Shown: piece after piece, positions 27,501-35,840 of the stretch
Layout: each line of letters begins with the position of its first letter
Numbering within the stretch: the first letter of the stretch is position 1
Assembly: GCA_023458595.1 (NCBI GenBank)
Contig: JAEWYT010000109.1
Location: 1-44,446, forward strand
Length of the DNA stretch: 44,446 bases
Direction: 5' to 3'
Source of the DNA: Pseudomonadota bacterium
Lineage (GTDB): Bacteria; Pseudomonadota; Alphaproteobacteria; Rhizobiales; Tepidamorphaceae
The notes under the pieces: generated by a model
Seen by the model: only the letters and a program-made list of their open reading frames with translations
Databases searched by the model: none
Told to the model about the DNA's origin: nothing
Translations under genes and position numbers: made by a program

Positions 27501-27520
27501 CTTTGGCGTAATGGCCAAAG
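27501..27520. promoter_or_regulatory. Operator-like inverted repeat in the divergent 235-bp promoter region
   Basis: CTTTGGC-GTAATG-GCCAAAG is a perfect 7-bp-arm dyad in an AT-richer patch between the ABC binding-protein gene (minus) and the metallo-beta-lactamase-fold gene (plus). It could serve a regulator acting on either. The regulator is not in the immediate neighbourhood. The rest of the gap holds no gene. Confidence 0.45.
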
Positions 27521-27598
27521 TAGCGGTTCAAGGACGCCTCCAGGACGTGCTAGGGTCTTGGCACCGTGGGGAAATACGGTGATTTTGGGGATTTCGGA

Positions 27599-28573
27599 AT
27601 GAAAATGCGCCGTCGCGAGTTCCTGAAGGCGGGTGTTGCCGCAGGCGCCGTGCTGGCCGGCACCGCGGTCGACCCGGGACGGGCGAAATCCGAGCAGCCG
27701 ATGGCCGGCAGGCAGGTGCCCGGCATATACCGGATCGCGGTCGGCGACATCGAGGTCACGGCGATCCTGGACGGCTATATCGATCTGGGAACGAACCTGT
27801 TTCCCGACGCCAAGCCGGAGGAGGTCGCGCGGCTGCAGGAGGCGAACTTCATCCCGGTCGCCGACTTCGTGCGCGCCTCGGTGAACTGCTTCGTCGTCAA
27901 CACGGGCGAAAAGCTCGCCATCATCGACGCGGGCGGGCGCAACCTGCTGGGCCCGACGATGGGGCAGATGCCGGCGGGGCTGGCGGCGGCGGGCATCGAT
28001 CCGGCGGCCGTCGACCTCGTGATCGCGACGCACATGCATCCCGATCACGTGGGCGGCATCGCCACCAAGAACGGCGCGGCGGCGTTCGAGAAGGCCCAGC
28101 TCGTGGTCCATGGCGACGACTGGGACTTCTGGATGAGCCCGGAGAACATGGCCAAGGCCAACGAGGTCGCCAAGCCGTTCTTCCAGGCCGCGCAGGGGGC
28201 GGTGACGCCCTATGCCAAGACCGTGCGCAAGATCGGCGGCGACGAGGAGGTGATTCCCGGCATCCGGTCGCTGGCGCTGCCGGGCCATACGCCCGGCCAC
28301 ACCGGCTACCTGATCTCGTCGGGCGCCGACACGCTGCTGGTGTGGGGCGACATCGTCCATTCGGCGACCCTGCAGCTCGCCCATCCGAACTGGTCGATCG
28401 CCTTCGACACGTCGCCGGTGCAGGCGAGCGCGACCCGCCGCCGGGCGATAGACATGGCCCTGACCGACCGGCTGCTGATCGCGGGCATGCACCTGCCGTA
28501 TCCCGGCATCGGCCACCTGGTGCGCGCGGGCGGGCTCCGCTTCCTCCCGGCGGAGTGGAGCTTCACGCTCTAG
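27599..28573 (+). CDS. Tat-exported metallo-beta-lactamase-fold hydrolase
   Basis: The protein is 324 residues. The N-terminus MKMRRREFLKAG followed by an Ala/Gly-rich hydrophobic stretch is a twin-arginine signal, implying folded, metal-loaded export to the periplasm. The catalytic metal motif THMHPDHVGG lies near residue 142, with further ligands in GHTPGHTGYL and LVWGDIVH and a final His in AGMHLPYPGIGH. It therefore binds a dinuclear, probably zinc, centre. The family includes quorum-sensing lactonases and other esterases; substrate unknown. A longer start at 27566 is less fitting because it hides the Arg pair behind extra residues. Confidence 0.9.
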   Translation: MKMRRREFLKAGVAAGAVLAGTAVDPGRAKSEQPMAGRQVPGIYRIAVGDIEVTAILDGYIDLGTNLFPDAKPEEVARLQEANFIPVADFVRASVNCFVVNTGEKLAIIDAGGRNLLGPTMGQMPAGLAAAGIDPAAVDLVIATHMHPDHVGGIATKNGAAAFEKAQLVVHGDDWDFWMSPENMAKANEVAKPFFQAAQGAVTPYAKTVRKIGGDEEVIPGIRSLALPGHTPGHTGYLISSGADTLLVWGDIVHSATLQLAHPNWSIAFDTSPVQASATRRRAIDMALTDRLLIAGMHLPYPGIGHLVRAGGLRFLPAEWSFTL

Positions 28574-28720
28574 ATTTCCCGGTCCGCCCCGCGAAATCCG
28601 CCGGAAACGCCGGCGTCATCGGCAGGTGTTCGCGGAATCTTAATCCGGAAAACGCATTCTCCCGTTGCCGCCGCGTCAAATCGCCGCGACGCGTGCCGTG
28701 TTTTCATGAGGGCCGACCGG

Positions 28721-29611
28721 ATGTTCGAACGCTTTGCCAGAAGCTGGGCGCTGGTCCAGGCGAGCGCGAACGTGCTCAGGAACGACAAGGAACTGCTGGT
28801 CCTGCCGGCCGTCTCGGGACTGTGTTCGCTGGTCCTGATCGCGGCGTTCCTCGCGCCGGCCTACATGACCGGCGCCCTGCAGGCGCTCGCCGGCGAGGCC
28901 CACGACAGCGGCCAGGCCGACGCGACGGCCACGCTCACCGTGTACGCCCTGCTGTTCGTCTTCTACATCTGCCAGTACTTCGTCGTGATCTTCTTCAACA
29001 CCGCCCTCGTCGGCGCGGCGCTGTTGAGGCTCGAGGGCCACAACCCGACGCTCGGCGACGCGATCTCGATAGCCATGGCGCGGATCGGCGTCATCGCCGG
29101 CTACGCGGTGATCTCCGCGACCGTCGGCGTGCTGCTGCGCATGATCGCGGAACGGCTCGGCTTCGTCGGCCGGATCGTCGAGTCCCTCGTCGGCCTCGCC
29201 TGGACGGTATCGACCTTCCTCGTCGTACCGATCATCGCCGCGCGCGGCGTCGGCCCGATCGAGGCGGTCAGGGAGAGCGCGTCGCTCCTGCGCAAGACCT
29301 GGGGCGAGAACCTGATCGGCAACGGCGGCATCGGCCTCGCCATCTCCTTCGTCACGCTGCCCGTCGTCATCGTCGGCGTCGGCGCGTCGATGTACCTGTT
29401 CGGCCACCCGGGCATGCAGGTCGGCGGCGTCATGGTCGCTGCCGTCACGGTGCTCGCGATCGCCGCGATCAGCATCTTCGGGGCCGCGCTCGGCGGCGTC
29501 TATTCGGCGGCGGTCTACCAGTATGCGCAGGGCGGCTCGGTCATGCGCGGCTTCGACCGCTCGCTGCTCGAGGAAGCCTTCCGCCACAAGAAGGGCGGTT
29601 CCGGCGCCTGA
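28721..29611 (+). CDS. DUF6159 family integral membrane protein
   Basis: This 296-residue membrane protein has about six hydrophobic segments. The conserved start MFERFARSWALVQASANVLRNDKELL and the central VVPIIAARGVGPIEAVRESASLLRKTWGEN are the DUF6159 pattern. Function is unknown. ATG 28721 has GAGGG nine bases before it; an ATG 15 bases earlier has none. It is convergent with moeA, 10 bases apart. Confidence 0.85.
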   Translation: MFERFARSWALVQASANVLRNDKELLVLPAVSGLCSLVLIAAFLAPAYMTGALQALAGEAHDSGQADATATLTVYALLFVFYICQYFVVIFFNTALVGAALLRLEGHNPTLGDAISIAMARIGVIAGYAVISATVGVLLRMIAERLGFVGRIVESLVGLAWTVSTFLVVPIIAARGVGPIEAVRESASLLRKTWGENLIGNGGIGLAISFVTLPVVIVGVGASMYLFGHPGMQVGGVMVAAVTVLAIAAISIFGAALGGVYSAAVYQYAQGGSVMRGFDRSLLEEAFRHKKGGSGA

Positions 29612-29621
29612 AGCCCCGTTC

Positions 29622-30899
29622 TCAGCGGGGCGGCAGGCCCGTCTCGCTGAAGGGCATGAAGCGCACGGGATCGCCCGGCGCGACGCTCGTCACCTCCTCG
29701 GGGATCTCGATCAGGCCGTCGGCTTCGCGCAGCGAGGTGATGAGGCCCGAGGAGTCGCGCGGGTACTTCGCCACGCGCCGCACCCCGTCGGGGGCATCGA
29801 CCACCAGTCCGCGCAGGAATTCCCGCCGGTCCGGCTTCTTGGCCGCGATCTCGAAATCCGCCTGAAGCACCACGCGCCTGGGCTCGCGCCAGGCCGCTCC
29901 GCTCAAGGCCAGCAGCGCCTGGCGGGCGTAGAGCGTGAAGCAGACGAAGGCGGCGACCGGATTGCCGGGCAGGCCGAGCACGACGCAATCTCCGATCTGG
30001 CCCATGCCCACCGGCCGGCCGGGCTTGATGGCGAGCTGCCACAGGTGGCGGCGGCCGAGTTCGGCGAGGGTGGCGAAGACGTGATCCTCCTCGCCGCGCC
30101 CCGCCCCGCCGGTGGTCAGCACCACGTCGTGGGTCCTCGTCGCCTCCACGAAGGTGTCGCGGACGACATCGGCCCGGTCGGGCAGGACGCCGAGATCGGT
30201 GACGTCGACGGGGAGCGTCGAGAGAAGGGCGGTCAGCAGGGGGCGGTTGGCGTCGTAGACGCACCCTTCGCGGAAGGGTTCGCCCGCCTCGAGGATCTCG
30301 TCCCCGGTCGACAGGATCGCGACCCTGAGCGGCGCATGGCAGGCGACGGATCCGGCCCCGGTCGAGGCGATTGCCCCGATCTCCTGGGGTCTCAGGACCG
30401 TCCCCGTCTCGACCAGCACGTCGCCGGGTTCCAGGTCCTCGCCGGCGCGGCGCCGGTTTGCGCCCTGCTTCAGGCCCGGCGGAATGGCGACGAACTCCCT
30501 GCCGTCCTGTTCGTGCGGCTCGCAGTCCTCCTGCATGGCGACGGTGTCGGCCCGCGGCGGCATCAGCGCGCCGGTGAATATCCGCGCGGCGCCGCCGGGG
30601 GGCAGCGCCTCGTCGCTCGGATGGCCGGCGGGAATGCGCATGGCAATGGGGAAGAAGCCGCCGGTCGCCGTATAGTCGGCAAGCGCGAAGGCGTAGCCGT
30701 CGACGGCCGAATTGTCGCCGGCAGGCACCGGGCGCGGCGCGGCGACGGTCTCGGCGCAGACCCTGCCGACCGCGCGGGCGAGCGGCACGGGCTCCGGTGC
30801 GGTGACGGGCCTCATGCGCTCCCGCAGGATCGCCAGGGCCTCGTCGTGGCGCAGCACCCCTTTCGCATGCAGGAAGCAGTCGTCAACAAGCTTTCGCAT
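29622..30899 (-). CDS. moeA: Molybdopterin molybdenumtransferase MoeA
   Basis: This 425-residue cytoplasmic enzyme inserts molybdate into adenylated molybdopterin. Domains run in the usual order: the N-terminal pair with DNSAVDGYAFA and RIFTGALMPPRADTV, the MoCF domain with ILSTGDEI, YDANRPLL and TTGGAGRGEEDH, KPGRPVGMGQIGD and GLPGNPVAAFV, and the small C-terminal beta domain. It overlaps the end of mobB by 17 bases, so mobA-mobB-moeA form one operon. The start MRKLVDDCF was preferred over one eight codons upstream. Confidence 0.93.
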   Translation of the reverse strand: MRKLVDDCFLHAKGVLRHDEALAILRERMRPVTAPEPVPLARAVGRVCAETVAAPRPVPAGDNSAVDGYAFALADYTATGGFFPIAMRIPAGHPSDEALPPGGAARIFTGALMPPRADTVAMQEDCEPHEQDGREFVAIPPGLKQGANRRRAGEDLEPGDVLVETGTVLRPQEIGAIASTGAGSVACHAPLRVAILSTGDEILEAGEPFREGCVYDANRPLLTALLSTLPVDVTDLGVLPDRADVVRDTFVEATRTHDVVLTTGGAGRGEEDHVFATLAELGRRHLWQLAIKPGRPVGMGQIGDCVVLGLPGNPVAAFVCFTLYARQALLALSGAAWREPRRVVLQADFEIAAKKPDRREFLRGLVVDAPDGVRRVAKYPRDSSGLITSLREADGLIEIPEEVTSVAPGDPVRFMPFSETGLPPR

Positions 30900-31425
30900 C
30901 GGTTCCCGGGTCCGGCAGGGCATGATAGGCGGCGATGAAATCGGCGATCTCGACGACCGCGTCGAGGTCGAAGCGGCGCAGCCCGCCGGCTTCGGTCTCG
31001 TGGCCGGCGGCGCCGTCGGTGGCTATGGCGACGATCATCGGATCGCCGGGGGCGAGGGGGCCCCTGTCCTTACCCTCGGCCCGGCGGCATTCGATCTTGG
31101 GATGGGCTTCGCGCTTGTAGCCCTCGACCAGCACGAGGTCGGCGGGGCCGAGGCGGGCGAGGATCTCGTCCATGGCCGGCTCCGGACCGCCGCGGATTTC
31201 GTGCATCAGCGCCCAGCGCCCGCCGGAGACGACGGCGACCTCCGTCGCGCCGGCCTCGCGGTGGCGGAAGGAGTCGGTTCCCGGCACGTCGATGTCGAAG
31301 GAATGATGCGCGTGCTTGATCGAATTGACCCGGTAGCCGCGCGACGCGAATTCGGCGATCAGCCGCGTCACGAGCGTCGTCTTGCCCGAATTCTTCCAGC
31401 CGGTCACGCCGAAGACGGGGGTCAT
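30883..31425 (-). CDS. mobB: Molybdopterin-guanine dinucleotide biosynthesis adaptor MobB
   Basis: This 180-residue P-loop GTPase helps MobA attach GMP to molybdopterin. Walker A is FGVTGWKNSGKTTL at the very start, the SIKHAHHSFDIDVPGTDSFRHREAGA segment is the family hallmark, and LVEGYKREAHPKIE closes the nucleotide site. Its start overlaps the mobA stop by four bases (ATGA). Encodes a soluble protein with no extra domain. Confidence 0.93.
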   Translation of the reverse strand: MTPVFGVTGWKNSGKTTLVTRLIAEFASRGYRVNSIKHAHHSFDIDVPGTDSFRHREAGATEVAVVSGGRWALMHEIRGGPEPAMDEILARLGPADLVLVEGYKREAHPKIECRRAEGKDRGPLAPGDPMIVAIATDGAAGHETEAGGLRRFDLDAVVEIADFIAAYHALPDPGTDAKAC

Positions 31426-32114
31426 GCCGGCATCTCCCCGGAAAGCTCGGCGGCGACCGCTTCCGCCGTCTCCATGTCCTCGGGCGTGTTGACGTTGAAG
31501 AACGGATCGATCTCGATGTCGTCGATGACCGGCCCGCGGAAGATCACCTCCACGTGGGGATTGCGGCGCACCCAGCCCATGACCTTGCGCTCGCCCGCGT
31601 CCAGGGCGGCTTCCAGGTCGTCGGCGAGGGCTACCGGCCACAGGCCGAACACCGGATGGGCCTTGTCGCCGGACCGCGCCACCGCGATCATCGTCTCGTG
31701 GTGGCCGGCGGCGCCGACCAGGCGGACGACGAGATCGTCGGGATAGAACGGCGTGTCGGCGGCGACCGTCACGACCCAGCGCGCTTTCGGCGAATGCGCC
31801 CGCGCCCAGCCCATCGCGGCGAGAACGCCGGCGAGCGGCCCGGCATGGCCCGGCACGGCGTCGGCGACCACGGGCAGGCCGAATTCGGCGAAACGCGCGG
31901 GATCGCCGTTCGCGCTGACGATCATCCCCCCGACCTGGGGCCTCAGCCGTTCGACGGTGCGGGCGATCATCGGCGCGCCGCAAAGCGGCATCAGGCTCTT
32001 CTCGCCGCCGCCCATGCGCCTGGAAAGCCCGCCCGCCAGCACGCAGCCGAGCGTGAGCGAGGCCCAGCGCGACTTGTCGCGGATGAAGGCGTCCGGGCCG
32101 GTGTCGGCGGTCAA
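31422..32114 (-). CDS. mobA: Molybdenum cofactor guanylyltransferase MobA
   Basis: This 230-residue enzyme transfers GMP from GTP to molybdopterin to make the bis-MGD or MGD cofactor. LAGGLSRRMGG is the nucleotide-binding loop, followed by VVADAVPGHAGPLAGVLAAM, a VAADTPFYPDDLV metal site and FFNVNTPEDM near the end. I placed the start at a TTG (32114) preceded by GGAG; a further upstream TTG at 32171 adds 19 poorly fitting residues. It leads the mobA-mobB-moeA set, divergent from mrp. No molybdoenzyme is present in the window. Confidence 0.88.
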   Translation of the reverse strand: MTADTGPDAFIRDKSRWASLTLGCVLAGGLSRRMGGGEKSLMPLCGAPMIARTVERLRPQVGGMIVSANGDPARFAEFGLPVVADAVPGHAGPLAGVLAAMGWARAHSPKARWVVTVAADTPFYPDDLVVRLVGAAGHHETMIAVARSGDKAHPVFGLWPVALADDLEAALDAGERKVMGWVRRNPHVEVIFRGPVIDDIEIDPFFNVNTPEDMETAEAVAAELSGEMPA

Positions 32115-32275
32115 AGGGTCGATCTCCGTTTGTCCATGGCCCTCACATAGCCTTCGCGCCCCGCGTTTCAAAGTATCGCGTATTGCCGCATTTGACCCGA
32201 AACCACGTCCGATTACATAACGCGCTCAAGACCGCCGGCGGCGAGCCGGCGAGGGCAACACCGAAAGGAAACGAG

Positions 32276-33457
32276 ATGGCGGTCACCAAGGACGCGATTC
32301 TGGACGAGCTGAGGCGGGTGAAGGGCCCCGACCGGACGCAGGACATCGTCTCTCTCGGCCTCGTCTCCGAGATCGTGATCCAGAGCGGACGCGTCTATTT
32401 CGCCATTTCCGTCGATCCGGCGCGGGCCGAGGAGCTCGAGCCGATGCGGCAGGCCGCCGAGAAGGTGGTCCTGGAGATGCCGGGCGTCGACAAGGCGATG
32501 GTGACGCTGACCTCGGAAAAGCGCGGCGGAGCATCCGGTCCGGCGCCGTCCGCACCTCCTCCGGGGCGCGGCCCCGGCGCGGTGCCGCCGCCGATGGCCG
32601 GGCGGGCAGGGGGCCCGGGCGGCCATGCGCAGCCGCGACCGGCGCAAGGGGTGCCGGGCGTCAGGCACATCATAGCGGTCGCCTCGGGCAAGGGGGGCGT
32701 CGGCAAGTCGACGACGGCGGTCAATCTGGCCCTCGGCCTGCAGGCGAACGGGCTCAGGGTGGGCGTGCTCGACGCCGACATCTACGGGCCGTCGCAGCCG
32801 CGACTGCTCGGCGTCTCCGGCCGGCCCGAGCCGGTGCAGGGCCGTACGCTGAAGCCGCTCGAGGGCTACGGCATCAAGGTGATGTCGATGGGTTTCCTGG
32901 TCGAGGAGGACACGCCGATGATCTGGCGCGGGCCGATGGTCATCTCGGCGCTCACCCAGATGCTGCGCGAGGTCCTGTGGGGGGAGCTCGACGTGCTCGT
33001 CGTCGACATGCCGCCGGGCACCGGCGACGCGCAGCTCACCATGGCCCAGCAGGTTCCGCTCGCCGGTGCCGTCATCGTGTCGACGCCGCAGGATCTGGCG
33101 CTGATCGACGCGCGCAAGGGCATCAACATGTTCCGCCGCGTCGACGTGCCGATCCTCGGGATCATCGAGAACATGAGCTATTTCCTGTGCCCGAACTGCG
33201 GCAGCCGTTCCGACATCTTCGGCCACGGCGGGGCGCGGGAGGAGGCGGAGCGGCTCGGCGTCGAGTTCCTCGGCGAAGTGCCGCTGCACATGGACATCCG
33301 CGAGAAGTCGGATTCCGGCCGCCCGGTGGTGGTCTCCGATCCGGAGGGCCCGCACGCGGCGATCTTCCGCGACATCGCCGCGAAGGTCTGGGCCGGGATC
33401 GAGGGGGCGAAGGGCGGCTCCGCCCGGGCGATGCCGAAGATCGTCGTGGAGACGTGA
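32276..33457 (+). CDS. mrp: Mrp/ApbC family Fe-S cluster carrier ATPase
   Basis: The protein is 393 residues. Residues 1-85 form an MIP18/DUF59 domain, 86-128 a Pro/Gly-rich flexible linker, and from 130 on the ParA-type ATPase: deviant Walker A ASGKGGVGKST (from residue 136), LDADIYGPSQP, VVDMPPGTGDA, and the Fe-S bridging CPNCG (Cys305 and Cys308). It delivers Fe-S clusters to apo-enzymes; Fe-S proteins encoded here (CysH, CysI) are possible clients, by inference. AAGGAAACGAG precedes the ATG. Its promoter region is shared with mobA. Confidence 0.93.
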   Translation: MAVTKDAILDELRRVKGPDRTQDIVSLGLVSEIVIQSGRVYFAISVDPARAEELEPMRQAAEKVVLEMPGVDKAMVTLTSEKRGGASGPAPSAPPPGRGPGAVPPPMAGRAGGPGGHAQPRPAQGVPGVRHIIAVASGKGGVGKSTTAVNLALGLQANGLRVGVLDADIYGPSQPRLLGVSGRPEPVQGRTLKPLEGYGIKVMSMGFLVEEDTPMIWRGPMVISALTQMLREVLWGELDVLVVDMPPGTGDAQLTMAQQVPLAGAVIVSTPQDLALIDARKGINMFRRVDVPILGIIENMSYFLCPNCGSRSDIFGHGGAREEAERLGVEFLGEVPLHMDIREKSDSGRPVVVSDPEGPHAAIFRDIAAKVWAGIEGAKGGSARAMPKIVVET

Positions 33458-33466
33458 GGGGCGGCC

Positions 33467-34435
33467 TCAGCGCGGCCCGGCGGTGAAAATCCTGACGGCG
33501 TAGGGGCTTAGAAGCGCAAGCTTGCGGCGGATCGCGGGCGGCGGCTCGAACGGCTGGAACGTCGGGCTCTCGCGGAAGGCCATCGGGTTGCGCGGGTCGA
33601 CCAGGACCAGCGTCACGTGCCACTCGCGGGCGTGCTCGGCGAGCCGGGCGGCCATGCGCGTCATCAGCCGCTCGGAGAACGGATCGAACATCCACACGAC
33701 GAGATCGCTGCGGGGCAGCGGCGTCTCGAAGGCGTCGCCGAGGATCAGGTCGACCTCGCGGCAGCGCATCAGGCCGCGCGGCCAGTGGCGCAGGTTCAGC
33801 TCGGCGTCCTCGTGCAGCTCGCGGGCGAACTCGATGCCGACGATGCGGTGGAACGGCCGGCGGGCGGCCTCGAACAGGACGCGGCCGCGCCCAGAGCCGA
33901 TGTCGAGGAACGTCGTGTGGTCGAAGGGGCCGGGCAGGGCGTCGAGCACCCAGCCGACCAGCGTGCGCGGCGTCGCGCGGTAGTCGTGGCCGTGGTCGCG
34001 GTTCGCGCCGACGGTCTCCAGGTCGCGCAGCGGCGTCTCGACGCCGGTCGCGGTCCTGTCGAGCCCGTTGCCGCCGCGGTCGAGGTGGAGGCGGTGCAGA
34101 CGGTGCAGCATCGCGCGATAAGGCGACAGCGGCGGCGCGTCGATCCACTTCGGCGCGGGCTTCAGCTTGGTCAGCAGCGTCTCGGGACCCGGCGGTGCGG
34201 ACTGGGCCGGGGGCGGCGGGGTCGCCGGCGCGGCGGGTTTCGCTTCCTCCGCTGCCGCCTCGGCGGCTGCCTCGGTCTCGACCACGGGCGGACCGTCCTG
34301 CGACAGCGCGGCTTCCGGCGCGGCTATTTCGGGAACCGCGGCCGGCCCGTCCGCGGACGTCGCGCCGGCGTCGTCCGGCCGCGTCTCGTCGCGGGGCGCG
34401 GACGGGAGCTGCTTCGTCGGCGATTGGATGACCAT
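33467..34435 (-). CDS. Class I SAM-dependent methyltransferase with low-complexity N-terminal extension
   Basis: The protein is 322 residues. Residues 1-90 are Ala/Pro/Glu/Ser-rich and probably disordered. The methyltransferase core follows: motif I FLDIGSGRGRVLFEA, VGIEFARELHEDAELNL, DLILGDAF, VVWMFDPFSERL, as seen in DUF-type small-molecule or histone-methyltransferase-like (DOT1-like) families. No signal peptide is present. It converges with mrp, 9 bases apart. The 118-bp gap to the VWA gene upstream is AT-richer near 34510 and may contain its promoter. Substrate unknown. Confidence 0.8.
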   Translation of the reverse strand: MVIQSPTKQLPSAPRDETRPDDAGATSADGPAAVPEIAAPEAALSQDGPPVVETEAAAEAAAEEAKPAAPATPPPPAQSAPPGPETLLTKLKPAPKWIDAPPLSPYRAMLHRLHRLHLDRGGNGLDRTATGVETPLRDLETVGANRDHGHDYRATPRTLVGWVLDALPGPFDHTTFLDIGSGRGRVLFEAARRPFHRIVGIEFARELHEDAELNLRHWPRGLMRCREVDLILGDAFETPLPRSDLVVWMFDPFSERLMTRMAARLAEHAREWHVTLVLVDPRNPMAFRESPTFQPFEPPPAIRRKLALLSPYAVRIFTAGPR

Positions 34436-34553
34436 GGCGGCGTGTCGGCGGCTTCCCGGGGGCGGATTCGCGAGACTGCCCCTATGTCCGGGGCGAACAC
34501 GGCCTAACTATGGCAAATAACTAATCTTTCCGGGGAATTACCGGTACGGTCGG

Positions 34554-35729
34554 TTAACGCACGAGCTCGCGCATGGCCGCGTCGAGGCCCTCCAGCGTCA
34601 GCGGGTACATGCGGTCGGAGAACAGCTGCCTGATCAGCGATATCGACGGCGTGTAGTCCCAGTGCTTCTCCGGCACCGGATTGAGCCAGACCGCGTGTTC
34701 GTAGACGTCGGTGAGGCGCTTCAGCCAGAGCGCGCCGGCTTCCTCGTTGAAATGCTCGACCGAGCCGCCCGGCTGCGTGATCTCGTAGGGGCTCATCGAG
34801 GCGTCGCCGACGAAGATCACCTTGTAGTCGGCGGGGAACTTGTGCAGCAGGTCCCAGGTCGGTGAACGCTCCTGCCAGCGGCGGCGGTTGTCCTTCCACA
34901 CCGATTCGTAGAGGCAGTTGTGGAAGTAGAAGTGCTCCATGACCTTGAACTCGGTGCGGGCGGCCGAGAACAGCTCCTCCGAGATCTTGACGTGCCAGTC
35001 CATGGAGCCGCCGATGTCGAAGAAGGCCAGCACCTTCACCGCGTTGCGGCGCTCGGGGCGGAACTTCAGGTCGAGCCAGCCCTTGTCGGCGGTCTGGCGG
35101 ATGGTGCCGTCGAGGTCCAGCTCGTCGGCGGCGCCGGTGCGGGCGAACTTGCGGAGCCTGCGCAGCGCCACCTTGATGTTGCGGGTGCCGAGCTCGACGG
35201 AATCGTCGAGGTCCTTGAACTCGCGCTTGTCCCAGACCTTCACCGCGCGGCGGTGGCGGCTCTCGTCCTGGCCGATGCGGATGCCTTCCGGGTTGTAGCC
35301 GTAGGCGCCGAAGGGAGAGGTGCCGGCGGTGCCGATCCACTTGTTGCCGCCCTGGTGGCGGCCCTTCTGCTCCTCCAGACGCTTCTTCAGCGTCTCCATC
35401 AGCTTGTCCCAGCCCCCGAGCGCCTCGATCTCGGCCTTCTCCTCCTCGGTCAGGTACTTTTCGGCGAGCTTCCTCAGCCATTCCTCGGGGATGTCGGTCT
35501 CGAGCGAGTCCGACATCAGCTCGAGCCCCTTGAAGACGTGGCCGAACACCCGGTCGAACTTGTCGAGGTTGCGCTCGTCCTTCACCAGGCAGGCGCGCGA
35601 GAGATAGTAGAAGTCCTCGACCCGCTTGTCGGCGAGGTCGAGGTCGAGCGCCTCCATGAGGGTCAGGTACTCGCGCAGCGTGACCGGCAGGCCGGCCGAC
35701 TTGAGCTCGTGGAAGAAGGTGACGAACAT
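34554..35729 (-). CDS. VWA domain protein (CoxE-like, COG3825 type)
   Basis: The protein is 391 residues. An N-terminal helical domain (MFVTFFHELKSAGLPVTLREYL) is followed by a charged Lys/Glu region and linker, then a VWA domain from about 210. The metal-site motif reads FFDIGGSMD, so the first Ser of a classic DxSxS MIDAS is Gly. Members of this family usually work with a MoxR-type AAA+ ATPase encoded next to them; none is next to it here. A AAGGGG site lies three bases before the ATG. Function unresolved, probably assembly or activation of a metal enzyme. Confidence 0.85.
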   Translation of the reverse strand: MFVTFFHELKSAGLPVTLREYLTLMEALDLDLADKRVEDFYYLSRACLVKDERNLDKFDRVFGHVFKGLELMSDSLETDIPEEWLRKLAEKYLTEEEKAEIEALGGWDKLMETLKKRLEEQKGRHQGGNKWIGTAGTSPFGAYGYNPEGIRIGQDESRHRRAVKVWDKREFKDLDDSVELGTRNIKVALRRLRKFARTGAADELDLDGTIRQTADKGWLDLKFRPERRNAVKVLAFFDIGGSMDWHVKISEELFSAARTEFKVMEHFYFHNCLYESVWKDNRRRWQERSPTWDLLHKFPADYKVIFVGDASMSPYEITQPGGSVEHFNEEAGALWLKRLTDVYEHAVWLNPVPEKHWDYTPSISLIRQLFSDRMYPLTLEGLDAAMRELVR

Positions 35730-35792
35730 GGGCCCCTTATAGTCCGAAGCGACGGGCCCGGACCAGAGGCCCGCCCGGGCCATCTGCAGGAA

Positions 35793-35830
35793 GCCGCGGC
35801 CGGGGCGGCGATACCGTCCCGGCCCGCGGC
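35793..35830 (-). terminator. Strong hairpin after the secreted-protein gene, probable terminator
   Basis: Read on the minus strand, GCCGCGGGCCGGGACGG-TATCG-CCGCCCCGGCCGCGGC forms a long GC stem with one or two mismatches, 10 bases after the stop codon. It is followed by TTCC, not a full T-run, so it may be a weak terminator or an RNA-protecting stem. Confidence 0.5.
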
Positions 35831-35840
35831 AAGGATGCGA

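Noticed and set aside
26492..28516. A 674-codon minus-strand ORF spanning the ABC and MBL genes
   Set aside because: It crosses two real genes in wrong frames and includes a terminator and a promoter region.
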